64,000 nucleotides of DNA from Thiohalorhabdus sp. Cl-TMA (GTDB taxonomy: Bacteria > Pseudomonadota > Gammaproteobacteria > Thiohalorhabdales > Thiohalorhabdaceae): assembly GCF_041821045.1 (NCBI RefSeq), contig NZ_JBGUAW010000012.1, positions 34,727 through 98,726 of the forward strand, given 5' to 3'. Shown in pieces: positions 8,527-16,934 of this stretch. The notes below the pieces were generated by a model, which saw only the letters and a list, made by a program, of their open reading frames with translations, was not told the origin of the DNA and did not search any database. Positions within the stretch are counted from its first letter, which is position 1. Each line of letters opens with the position of its first letter. The position numbers and the translations under genes are program-made.

Positions 8527-9142
8527 AGCGGGCCGCTCTTCCAGCGCAGTCTCCCCACGGGGCCTTACCCTCGTCGAGCTGGTGGTGGCCATCGTGGTCA
8601 TCGGCGTCGGCGTGACCGCCGTTCTCGGCCTGATCGGCTCCGCCAGCCGCAACAGCCCCGGACCGCAGCTGCGCATCCGGGCCGTGGAGCTGGCCCAGAG
8701 CTACCTGGACGAAATCCGCGCGGTTCGCTGGGACGAGCGGCTCGCTTCCCGCAGCGGCTGCGTGGACTCCGGCGGCTCCACCAACTGCCCCGGGGGGCCG
8801 GACGCGGCCTGCACAGCCGGCGGTGGCTGCATGCCCGATGGCGGGGAATCCCACGCGGACGGCCAGCGGAGCCTGCTGGACGACGTGGACGACTTCGATG
8901 ACCTGGCGGAGGGGACCGCCTGCGGATACACCTACCCCCTCCGGGAATCCTCCGGCCAGGACCGGTCCGACCGCTATCGGGGCTACTGCGTGGCCGTGGA
9001 CGTGGCCTTCGACGATGCATTGAACGGGGTCCCGGCGGCGGACGCCAAGCGTGTCGATGTCCACGTCCGGACCCCCGTGTCCTCCTGCTCCGACCCGAGG
9101 GCCTGCGGCATGACCTTCACCACCTTCCGGCTCAACTTCTGA
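8516..9142 (+). CDS. mshD: MshD-like minor pilin
   Basis: 208 residues from ATG 8516, chosen because it gives a 16-residue prepilin leader ending in SPRG before LTLVELVVAIVVIGVGVTAV. The longer in-frame extension upstream lies inside mshC. After the helix comes QLRIRAVELAQSYLDEI, typical of MshD/PulI-like minor pilins, and six or more cysteines in the globular domain that may form disulfides in the periplasm. It overlaps mshC at the start, and its TGA overlaps the mshO ATG. Confidence 0.85.
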   Translation: MRPEAGRSSSAVSPRGLTLVELVVAIVVIGVGVTAVLGLIGSASRNSPGPQLRIRAVELAQSYLDEIRAVRWDERLASRSGCVDSGGSTNCPGGPDAACTAGGGCMPDGGESHADGQRSLLDDVDDFDDLAEGTACGYTYPLRESSGQDRSDRYRGYCVAVDVAFDDALNGVPAADAKRVDVHVRTPVSSCSDPRACGMTFTTFRLNF

Positions 9143-10011
9143 TGCCGGGTGCCGGCCGCACCAACCGGGCTGATTCGCCCGGATTCTCCCTCATGGAGCT
9201 GGTGGTGGTGATCCTCCTGGTGGGCATCCTGGGCGGCATCGGGAGCGCCATCATCGGCAATTTCGCCGGAGGCTATACCTCCGGGGCCGAGCGGCAGCTC
9301 CTCGCCGGGCACGGCCGGGTCGCCGTGGAGCGGATCACCCGGGAGATCCGCGGGGCGGTGCCCAATTCGGTCACCCCCTTCGACGCCGGGGAAGGGGCGG
9401 GGAGCGGGCTGCTACTGATCCGGGGGGCCATGGGCGGACGCTACCGGGTGACCGGGCCGTCGGACTCCCGGCTTGAATTCGGCGCCGGCCATGCGGGGGA
9501 TACCTTCCAAGCCTATGGCCTGAAAGGGCTCGAGAGCCCCGGGAGCGGCGCCGAGTATCAGCTGTTCGTCTATCCCATGGGACCGGACGACCTCTTCGGC
9601 GCCCTGCCGGGGAGCGGTGCCCGGGCCCGTCTGGCCGATCCCAACGTGAACGGCAATACCGGGTACGACACCCGGACCATCGCCCTGGAGACCGGGCAAT
9701 ACTTCGAGCGCGGCTCGCCCAACCGGCGTATCTTCGCCGCGCGCTCCGTGCTGGCCTTCTGCAAGCGGGGCGAGCTGCTCGCCCTGCACGAGCGTCAGCT
9801 GGCGGCCATCGGCGACGGATCCATCGATCCGGCGGATTTCTGCAATGGCACGGGCGCGCCTGTTCTGGTCAACCGGGTGGATGCCCTGGAGTTCGAATAC
9901 CAGCAGGGCCACCAGAGCCGCAAAGCCCTCGTGCGCTTCTATCTCCGCCTGGGGAGCGCGGACGAGTCCGTGGATTTCCTCCAGGAGGTGCACATAAAGA
10001 ATGTCCCCTGA
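9142..10011 (+). CDS. mshO: MshO-like minor pilin
   Basis: 289 residues. Leader of 14 residues ending in Gly, then FSLMELVVVILLVGILGGIGSAI with Glu5. The large globular domain resembles MshO/PulJ: AERQLLAGHGRVAVERITREIR follows the helix, as in the J-type minor pilins that cap the pilus tip. It starts on the TGATG overlap with mshD and ends inside the mshP start, so C-D-O-P are tightly coupled. Confidence 0.85.
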   Translation: MPGAGRTNRADSPGFSLMELVVVILLVGILGGIGSAIIGNFAGGYTSGAERQLLAGHGRVAVERITREIRGAVPNSVTPFDAGEGAGSGLLLIRGAMGGRYRVTGPSDSRLEFGAGHAGDTFQAYGLKGLESPGSGAEYQLFVYPMGPDDLFGALPGSGARARLADPNVNGNTGYDTRTIALETGQYFERGSPNRRIFAARSVLAFCKRGELLALHERQLAAIGDGSIDPADFCNGTGAPVLVNRVDALEFEYQQGHQSRKALVRFYLRLGSADESVDFLQEVHIKNVP

Positions 10012-10426
10012 TTCCCGCACCCACTCGGAATCCGGCGTGGGGCTCGTCGCCGCGGTGTTCGTCATCGTCGTGCTCGGGCTGCTGGGGAGCGCCCTGGTGC
10101 GGCTGACGGTCACGGAGCAGGCGAGCGTAGGCCGGGAGATGGCCTCCCTGCAGGCGTTTCTCGCCGCCGAGACCGCCGTGCAGTGGGGGCTTTACCACAG
10201 TCTGAATCCCAGCGGGGGGCCGAGCAGCCTTCCGGGGGGCGGGCTCTTCGCCGCCACGCCGCCCGGCGGGCTGCGTGGTTGCGGAAGCTCGCGAGTCCTT
10301 CCGGGGACGAATCCGCCCGAGCGGTTCGGTCCGCTGTATCGGTTCCGCGCCGAAGGGCTCTGCTATCCGGGGAGAACGGAGACCACCCGGCGGCAGGTGG
10401 AAGTGCGCTTCCAGGAGGATGGGTAG
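10001..10426 (+). CDS. mshP: MshP-like (PilX/K-type) pilus assembly protein
   Basis: 141 residues. The N-terminus resembles a prepilin-like segment (SGVGLVAAVFVIVVLGLLGSAL) without Glu at position 5, followed by LTVTEQASVGREMASLQAFLAAETAVQWGL, the PilX_N-like hallmark with AE near the end of the helix. This matches MshP both in position (after mshO, before mshQ) and in size. Probably a minor pilin-like component of pilus initiation. Confidence 0.78.
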   Translation: MSPDSRTHSESGVGLVAAVFVIVVLGLLGSALVRLTVTEQASVGREMASLQAFLAAETAVQWGLYHSLNPSGGPSSLPGGGLFAATPPGGLRGCGSSRVLPGTNPPERFGPLYRFRAEGLCYPGRTETTRRQVEVRFQEDG

Positions 10427-10428
10427 GC

Positions 10429-13400
10429 ATGGGTCACCTTGTTGATGCGCTTGGCCGCGGGACCCGGAGCGGCCCTGGAGCCGGATTCCGTCTGGCCTGC
10501 CTGGCACTTGCTCTGCTATGGGCCGGCACCGTGCCCGGGGCACCGGCATCCGGGCCCTTGCAGTGCGCCCCTTCCGCCGTGAGAAGCCAGGCGAACATCA
10601 ACGAGATCACCTTCTCGGGGGCGAGCGTCGAGTTCGTCGAGCTGGAGATCCTCGAGAACGACGTTTCGGTAAGCGGCTGGCGGGCATGCTATGTCTCCAA
10701 GAACGTGGGCCCCGATTGCGTCCCGCTGGGCAACGGCGCCTTCACTGTCCATCCGGATGGCTCCTTCCAGGACACGTTCTTCAGCCCCTATTACGCACAA
10801 ACCTGGCTCGTATACCCCTTCCCCAATCCGACGCCCAACTCCACCTACGGCGAGGTGGTGCTGCTCGATGGCTCCGACCGGGTATTGGATTACCTGCGGT
10901 ACTGCAAGGATCTGTCAGGCAACAAGTGCGAACGGTACTGGCAGGTCTCCGGCGCCTGCGGCGCCGATTTCGAGCACGGCAGCACCAACGTGAAGGATAT
11001 CTCCCGGCGTACGGACGGCGATGGTCCCTGGGAGGAGACCACCGAGGAAACCCAGGGGGAGACCAACACCGAGCCGCAGTCCCCGGATCCCGCCGAGGCG
11101 GTGGCGTACTACGCCATGGAGGAAGCCGAGTGGGACGGCACTACCGGAGAGGTCCGGGACAGCAGCAGCTCCGGGAACCACGGTACCGCAAGCGGCCTGG
11201 CGGATACCGTGGCGGACGCCAAGGCAGGGTGCCGGGCCGGTCGGTTTCCCCTTGATCTTTTGCTGCCGCGCAACGCCGTGGATACCGGACTGGACGTGGA
11301 CGGGGAAATCGGCAGCCAGGGGACCATCGCTTTCTGGTACAAGGCGAACCGGGATTGGGATGCCGGTGGCGGAAACTGGCTGGTGGACGGATCTTCCTGG
11401 GGCGCCTTGAGCGTGGATATCCCCTTCCACTTCCGCCTGGACGGCAGCGGGGCCCTGGAATTCACCCTGGCGGACGAAGCAGGCAGCGCCTATGCGGTCA
11501 CCTCCGGCGCTTTCTCCGGACTGGCCGGGACCTGGGTGCACCTGGCACTGACCTGGCGGGTCAGTCCCAATTTCCAGGAGCTGGCGATCTACAAGGACGG
11601 CGACCGTATTGCCAGTCAGACCTGGTCCCGGGGCGGCACGAGGTTGGCCGATGTTGCCGAGCTCTTTTTGGGAGACGCCCGCTGGCTGGGCAATTCGGCA
11701 AGGGGCCTGCTGGACGAGGCCTATATCTTCAGCGGCCAGCTGACGGAGCAGCAGATCCGGGATCTCATGGGCCGTAGCCGCGATTGCAACATCACCCTGG
11801 ATCAGTTCCGGATCGACCACGATGGCGCGGGCATCAATTGCCTGCCGGAGACCGTGACCCTTGCCGCCGTGGGCAGCTCCGGCACGCCGGTTCCCGATTA
11901 TACCGGAACCGTTACGCTGTCCACCTCCACCGGTAACGGCACGTGGACCCTCCAATCCGGTAATGGCACCCTCTCGGATCCGAGCGCCGATGACGGCACC
12001 GCCACCTACACTTTCGCCGCGGCGGACGGGGGCGAGGTGACCCTGGCGCTCCGCAACACCCACCGGGAGCGCCTGAACATCGACGCAGCCGACGGCACGG
12101 TCAGCGACGTCGATGATTCGGGGGATATGGTTTTCCGGCCCTACGGGTTCCTGGTTACCCCGGACCCTCTTCCCGACCAGGTGGCCGGTCGGGCCTTCGA
12201 TCTGACCTTGACCGCCGCCGGCGAGATCCCCTCCGATCCCGGGTGCGGGGTGATCGAGGAGTACAGCGGCGACCAGGAGCTTCGCTTCTGGACCGTGCAC
12301 GAGAACCCCGCTTCGGGGATCGAATCGGTGACCGTGGACGGTACGGCGATTCCGGACAGCGAAGCGGCGGCCGGGGACCGGACCGTGCGTTTCACGGATG
12401 GTCGGGCGCAGGTGCGCGTGAACTATCCGGATGCCGGCTCCATCCGTATCCGTGTCAAGGACGAGACCGGCATCGGTGAGCCGCCCGCCGGCAGCGGGAG
12501 CGAGGTGATCGGCGGCTCCGACGCCTTCGTCTGGCGGCCGTTCGGGTTCGATGTGCAGGTGCCCGCGGATACCGCGGAGACGGGGCCCTCCGGGGCGGTA
12601 CTGGCCGCTGCGGGTCAGCCCTTCACCGCCGGGGTCCGCGCGGTGGTCTGGCAGGCCGCCGATGACGCGGACGGCAACGGGGCTCCGGATTCCGGGGCCG
12701 ATCTCGCGGACAACGCCACCACGCCGAACTTCGGCAACGAGACCAATCCGGAAACCGTGGAGCTGGCTCCCGCCGTCGTCGCGCCGGCCTCGGGAGAGAA
12801 CGGCGATCTGGTCAATGCGGCCTTCGATTTTTCGCCCGCGGGCGCCAGCGGCGGGGTCAGCCGTTCGGACGTGGAATGGAGCGAGGTGGGCTATGTGGAG
12901 CTGGCGGCATCGCTCATGGACGGGGATTACCTGGGGGCGGGCGGGATCGCCGGGCGGGCCCGGCAGGTGGGCCGTTTCATTCCCCACCATTTCCGCCTGT
13001 CCGCGCCCGGCCTGACGAACCGCGCCGACCTTACGGGATGCGCGGACCCGTTCACCTATATCGGCGAGCCCTTCGACATGCGGTTCACCCTGACCGCGGA
13101 AAACCGGCACGCGACCCCCACGGCCAATTTCCGGGGCGACTATGCCCGCCTGGATTCGGCCGCGGAGCTGAGCCCGGGGGCTACCGACGGAAACCGCACG
13201 CTGACCGGATCGCTTTCCGTGGCCAATGCCGCTTTCTCCGCCTGGGCGGACCCGGTAACCGGCACCGGACCGGGAAGCGCGGAGGTTTCGCTTCGTCTGT
13301 CGCTGGTCCGGGACGGCCCCGAGGGCCCCTATGCGCCCTTCCGGGTGGGCATTGCCCCCCGGGACGAGGACGGGGTGACCCTGCAGTCCTACGACCTCGA

Positions 13401-13923
13401 TCTGGACGGGGACGGGGGCGACGACCACGCCCTGGTGGATCGGACGGAGCTGCGTTACGGGCGCCTGTACATCCAGAATGCCCACGGGCCGGAAACCGAG
13501 AACCTGGAGGTTCCCGTTCTTGCCCAGTACTTCACCGGCACCCATTTCGAGCGGAACGTGCAGGACGGCTGCACGCCGCTCAGCCGCAGCGGGCAGTCCG
13601 GGACGGGACGGATCCGGCTGTCCGACGGGGGCGGGTGGGTCAACGCGGACCAGGCGGTGGGTCTCCGTGGGGGCAGTGGCGGGCAAACCGAGGGGACAGC
13701 CGTCACCGGAATCGACGGCGGCAACGGCATTCTTACCCTGCTGGCGCCCGGCGCGGGGAGTACGGGGTACGCGGAGGTCCGGGTGGAACTGGGTGCGCAT
13801 CCCTGGCTGCGCGGCGACTGGGACAACGACGGCAGCCACTCGGATGATCCGGAGGCCCGCGCGGTATTTGGCCGCTACCGTGGGGATGACCGCATCCTCT
13901 ACTGGCAGGAGATATTTCCCTAG
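10429..13923 (+). CDS. mshQ: MshQ-like large secreted protein (LamG-like fold plus DUF6701)
   Basis: 1164 residues from ATG 10429, preceded by AGGAGG 8 bases upstream; a frame extension further 5' lies inside mshP and is rejected. A signal-peptide-like segment (about residues 20-42) ends near APASGPLQC. Residues about 50-180 (INEITFSGASVEFVELEI) resemble a lamin-tail-type beta domain. Residues about 225-450 look like a LamG/concanavalin jelly-roll (AVAYYAMEEAEW...SSGNHGTASG). From about 565 the repeated FRPYGFLVTPDP / WRPFGFDVQVP / HHFRLSAPG segments match the DUF6701 region of MshQ. Its exact job in pili is unknown; an exposed, adhesin-like or tip role is inference. Confidence 0.85.
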   Translation: MGHLVDALGRGTRSGPGAGFRLACLALALLWAGTVPGAPASGPLQCAPSAVRSQANINEITFSGASVEFVELEILENDVSVSGWRACYVSKNVGPDCVPLGNGAFTVHPDGSFQDTFFSPYYAQTWLVYPFPNPTPNSTYGEVVLLDGSDRVLDYLRYCKDLSGNKCERYWQVSGACGADFEHGSTNVKDISRRTDGDGPWEETTEETQGETNTEPQSPDPAEAVAYYAMEEAEWDGTTGEVRDSSSSGNHGTASGLADTVADAKAGCRAGRFPLDLLLPRNAVDTGLDVDGEIGSQGTIAFWYKANRDWDAGGGNWLVDGSSWGALSVDIPFHFRLDGSGALEFTLADEAGSAYAVTSGAFSGLAGTWVHLALTWRVSPNFQELAIYKDGDRIASQTWSRGGTRLADVAELFLGDARWLGNSARGLLDEAYIFSGQLTEQQIRDLMGRSRDCNITLDQFRIDHDGAGINCLPETVTLAAVGSSGTPVPDYTGTVTLSTSTGNGTWTLQSGNGTLSDPSADDGTATYTFAAADGGEVTLALRNTHRERLNIDAADGTVSDVDDSGDMVFRPYGFLVTPDPLPDQVAGRAFDLTLTAAGEIPSDPGCGVIEEYSGDQELRFWTVHENPASGIESVTVDGTAIPDSEAAAGDRTVRFTDGRAQVRVNYPDAGSIRIRVKDETGIGEPPAGSGSEVIGGSDAFVWRPFGFDVQVPADTAETGPSGAVLAAAGQPFTAGVRAVVWQAADDADGNGAPDSGADLADNATTPNFGNETNPETVELAPAVVAPASGENGDLVNAAFDFSPAGASGGVSRSDVEWSEVGYVELAASLMDGDYLGAGGIAGRARQVGRFIPHHFRLSAPGLTNRADLTGCADPFTYIGEPFDMRFTLTAENRHATPTANFRGDYARLDSAAELSPGATDGNRTLTGSLSVANAAFSAWADPVTGTGPGSAEVSLRLSLVRDGPEGPYAPFRVGIAPRDEDGVTLQSYDLDLDGDGGDDHALVDRTELRYGRLYIQNAHGPETENLEVPVLAQYFTGTHFERNVQDGCTPLSRSGQSGTGRIRLSDGGGWVNADQAVGLRGGSGGQTEGTAVTGIDGGNGILTLLAPGAGSTGYAEVRVELGAHPWLRGDWDNDGSHSDDPEARAVFGRYRGDDRILYWQEIFP

Positions 13924-14085
13924 GGGTGCTCCCTTAGACCGATTGGCGGTTTTCCTATAGGATGAGCCCCGGATGCCTGGGGTTCGGGAGGAATCGCCCT
14001 TCGCTTCCCGGCGGTGTACATCCCGGGGACACACCATTCCGCGAGATGTTTCCTGCGAAAATGACTGCAAATCAGGGATCAGGTT

Positions 14086-15252
14086 CTGAAACTGCCGCTG
14101 TTTAACAAAAAGCGCTACGGCGAATCCTCCCTGGCGGTGGTGGATGTACGCGAAGGTGCGCTGATACTCGCCCTGCTCCGGAAGGGCGCCACCGTTCCCT
14201 GTCTGAGCGCGCTTACCCGAATCCCCCTTGCGGACCACGAGCAGAGCGATCCCGAACCCCTTGCCGAGCGGTTGGGCCGGGAGGTGGAGGAACGGGGGCT
14301 CGAGGGCTGTCCGGCCGCCACCCTGCTGTACCGGCCGCAATTCAGCCTGATCCTGACGGAGTCCCCCGGCGGGGTGGAAGGCGAGGACCTGCGGGCCGCC
14401 ATGCAATGGCGAGTGCGCGACCTGCTGGACTTTCCCGTGGAGGATGCCGTCCTCGACGTCCTGCCCATTCCGGAGCTGGATCTGCCCGGCGAGGGTCCGC
14501 CCCTGTTCGTGGTGGCCGCCCAACGTAGGACCGTGAAAGAGCGGGTGCAGGCCGGCCGTGATGCCGGGCTGGACCTGCGGGTGGTGGATATCCCGGATAT
14601 GGCGCACCGCAATCTGGGATTGCTGCTGCCCGATCAGGACGCCTCCGGAACCTGCCTGCTGGTACTGGATACGGAAAACCCCCTGATCAGCATCAGCCGC
14701 GGAGGGGAGCTGATCTTCAGCCGGCAGCTCGCCGTGGATATCGGCGAGGAGATCGAGGAGGTCGCCCGGCGGCTGGACGTGGAGGGGGACGAGGCGCGCC
14801 AACTGGCCGCATCGCATGGCCTGGCGGGAATGCCGGAGGCGCCCGGAAAGCGGGGGATGACCCCCGGGGCGTACCAGGGCCCTGAGGAGGGTGGTCTCGA
14901 GCTCGAAGCGGAGCCTTCCGTACAGCAGGCCGATCCCCTGCACGCGGCCCTGACCGACTACGCGGAGCGCCTGGCGCTGGAGGTCCAGCGGTCGCTGGAC
15001 TATTACGATTCCCGCTTCCGTCAGGCCGCCATCCGCAAGGTGCACATTGCCGGCACGGGCAGCCGAGTGAACGGACTGGAGGAGTACCTGGCAGGGGCGC
15101 TGGGCCTGGATTTCCGGCAGTTCGACCCGTTGAGTCACCTGGAAACCACGGAGCTGCTCCGTAGCGAGGCCGGGGTCGACCAGGAGCTCCTTCAGGAAGC
15201 CGTCTACGCCATCGGTGCCGGCCTGCGGCTCATGGACGCGGGGGGCGGCTGA
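14086..15252 (+). CDS. mshI: MshI-like (PilM-type) actin-fold assembly protein, probable CTG start
   Basis: About 388 residues. The coding frame clearly extends upstream of the first ATG/GTG/TTG codon (GTG 14137): residues KLPLFNKKRYGESSLAVVDV look like an MshI N-terminus, and a stop lies at 14062. CTG 14086, with AGGGA 7 bases upstream, is the best start; GTG 14137 (371 residues) is the conservative alternative and has no ribosome site. The C-terminal motif VHIAGTGSRVNGLEEYL is the actin-like phosphate-2 region of PilM-type proteins. Part of the cytoplasmic/inner-membrane alignment complex. Its stop overlaps the next start by one base. Confidence 0.82.
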   Translation: MKLPLFNKKRYGESSLAVVDVREGALILALLRKGATVPCLSALTRIPLADHEQSDPEPLAERLGREVEERGLEGCPAATLLYRPQFSLILTESPGGVEGEDLRAAMQWRVRDLLDFPVEDAVLDVLPIPELDLPGEGPPLFVVAAQRRTVKERVQAGRDAGLDLRVVDIPDMAHRNLGLLLPDQDASGTCLLVLDTENPLISISRGGELIFSRQLAVDIGEEIEEVARRLDVEGDEARQLAASHGLAGMPEAPGKRGMTPGAYQGPEEGGLELEAEPSVQQADPLHAALTDYAERLALEVQRSLDYYDSRFRQAAIRKVHIAGTGSRVNGLEEYLAGALGLDFRQFDPLSHLETTELLRSEAGVDQELLQEAVYAIGAGLRLMDAGGG

Positions 15253-15884
15253 TGCAGCAGATCAACCTCAATCGTCCGGAGCTGTGGCCGAAGCCGACGC
15301 CCTTTCCGGCCCGGTTCATGGCGCTGGCGCTCCTGGCTGCCGGTGCAGTGCTGGGTATAGGGCTGGCCGCGCTGGAATACCGGCAGGAGGGCGCCGCGGC
15401 AAGGCTTGAAGACGCCCGTCAGGAGCGGCAACGGGTGCAGACGCACCTCAATGGGCTTCGACAGGCCCACGAGAGCCGCCGCGGGGAGCTTTCCCGGCTG
15501 CGCAAGGAGGTGACGGAGCTCAAGGACCGCACCGGGACCCTTCGCCGGGCCCGGAAGGCCATGGAACGACGTCTGACGGCGGCCGGGAGCAAGGCTGAGC
15601 TGGTTCGGGCGCTGGGGCGGGCCCGAGCGGGGATGCCCGACATCTGGCTGACCCGGTTCGCGCTCACCGGCGTGGACGAGGTGGCGGTGGAGCTGGAAGG
15701 TCGCGCCCGCATACCGGAATCCATTCCCCGTTACCTGCAGGCGGTGGCCGACCAGACGGTTTTCCGCAAGGGATTCTTCGAGGACCTCTCCGCCGAGGCG
15801 CCGGAGGAGAGAACGGATGGCCTGCTCCGGTTCAGCAGCCGCACCCGGTTCAAGCTCGATGACGCCCGGGAGGCCGCTCGGTGA
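15252..15884 (+). CDS. PilN-like inner-membrane assembly protein (MshI2-type)
   Basis: 210 residues. The N-terminal QQINLNRPEL resembles the PilN MQxINLNP motif that docks into PilM; a single membrane helix lies at about residues 21-43, then a coiled coil (about 45-115) and a small periplasmic alpha/beta domain. In MSHA systems this gene lies between mshI and mshJ. ATG overlaps the mshI stop, and its own stop overlaps the mshJ GTG. Confidence 0.82.
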   Translation: MQQINLNRPELWPKPTPFPARFMALALLAAGAVLGIGLAALEYRQEGAAARLEDARQERQRVQTHLNGLRQAHESRRGELSRLRKEVTELKDRTGTLRRARKAMERRLTAAGSKAELVRALGRARAGMPDIWLTRFALTGVDEVAVELEGRARIPESIPRYLQAVADQTVFRKGFFEDLSAEAPEERTDGLLRFSSRTRFKLDDAREAAR

Positions 15885-16552
15885 AGGACTGGTGGGCAAG
15901 GCTGGAGGCCCGGCTGGATGCGCGTACCCTCCGGGAACGGGTGCTGGTTTTCGCCGCGGTGACAGCGGTGCTGGGGTTCAGCGCCTACCGCCTCGCCATA
16001 GCCCCGGCCCTGGCAGAGCTGGAACGGCTCCAGGAGCGGGCGGATACGGTACGGGGCGAAGTCAAGCGCCTTCGCCACGAAGCATCCCGTCTGGATACGG
16101 TGAATTTACGGGAGGAAACGGCGCGGGTGAAAGGGCGACGGGCGGATCTGCGTGGAGCGCTCCGTGAAGAGCGCCGCGCCCTGCGCGCCCGGGTCGGCGA
16201 GTTCATCCGCCCGGAGCGCTTGATGCGGTTCTTCGAGGACCTGCTTCTCGCCCGCAATGCAGGGGATATCACGGTCAAGAAGATCAGCGGGCTGCAGCGG
16301 CAGCCCGTGGCCCTGAACGGTCCCGACGCCGCGAACCCCGCATCCGTTCCCCTGGCCCGGAAGGGGGTCGAGGTGGTGGTGGAGACGGACTACCCGAGCA
16401 CCCTAGGCTTCCTGGACACGGTGGAGGGGCTGCCCTGGGCGGTCCAGATCACCGAGCTCGGCTACGAGGTCCTGTCCTATCCCCGGGCCCGGGTGTCGCT
16501 GACCGCCCATACCTTCCTGCTCGATGCAACGGGGAAGGGTGATGGCGCGTAG
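15881..16552 (+). CDS. mshJ: MshJ-like (PilO/GspM-type) assembly protein
   Basis: 223 residues with GTG start on the GTGA overlap. One membrane helix (about residues 20-42, VLVFAAVTAVLGFSAYRL) precedes a long Arg/Glu coiled coil (about 43-115) and a small ferredoxin-like periplasmic domain ending in VSLTAHTFLLD. This layout is that of PilO/GspM and MshJ, which pair with PilN-type partners beneath the secretin. Confidence 0.8.
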   Translation: MKDWWARLEARLDARTLRERVLVFAAVTAVLGFSAYRLAIAPALAELERLQERADTVRGEVKRLRHEASRLDTVNLREETARVKGRRADLRGALREERRALRARVGEFIRPERLMRFFEDLLLARNAGDITVKKISGLQRQPVALNGPDAANPASVPLARKGVEVVVETDYPSTLGFLDTVEGLPWAVQITELGYEVLSYPRARVSLTAHTFLLDATGKGDGA

Positions 16553-16934
16553 CCTTCGGGAGCTTTCCATAGCGGTGGGAGCGGGTCTGTTCCTTCCCGT
16601 GCTGATGCTGGCGGGCGTGACGCAGTTTCCGCCGGTCCAGGCAGGGGGCGGGAGGGTGGCCGATCCCACCCGCCCGCCCGAGGTGGCAGCGCCGGGCGGG
16701 GACCGTGGCTCGGGAGGGGGGGAGGCCGAGCGCCTCGTCCTCCAGACGCTGCTGCAGGGTCCGAGTCGGCGGCTGGCCATCATCAGCGGGCGGAGTGTCC
16801 GGGTGGGGGAGCGGATCGGCGGCTATACCGTACAGAACATCTTGCAGGATCGGGTCGTGCTCTCGGGGGAGGGGGGCACCCGGACTCTGCGATTGGCACC
16901 CACGTCCAGCATGGAAAAGGTTCCGAGTAATTGA
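16542..16934 (+). CDS. mshK: MshK-like (PilP-type) periplasmic protein
   Basis: 130 residues from ATG 16542 (ATG 16524 lies deeper in mshJ). Signal/anchor segment at about residues 8-28, then VADPTRPP, the motif preceding the small beta domain of MshK/PilP/GspC proteins. The domain itself includes LVLQTLLQGPSRRLAIISGRSVRVGERIGGYTV. It probably links the inner-membrane complex to the secretin MshL encoded next; its stop overlaps the mshL TTG. Confidence 0.82.
   Translation: MARSLRELSIAVGAGLFLPVLMLAGVTQFPPVQAGGGRVADPTRPPEVAAPGGDRGSGGGEAERLVLQTLLQGPSRRLAIISGRSVRVGERIGGYTVQNILQDRVVLSGEGGTRTLRLAPTSSMEKVPSN

Noticed and set aside
10915..15138. 1407-residue open frame on the minus strand opposite mshQ and mshI
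   Set aside because: Rich in Gly, Arg, Pro and His with no domain pattern; antisense of clear coding sequence with G/C-rich wobble positions.
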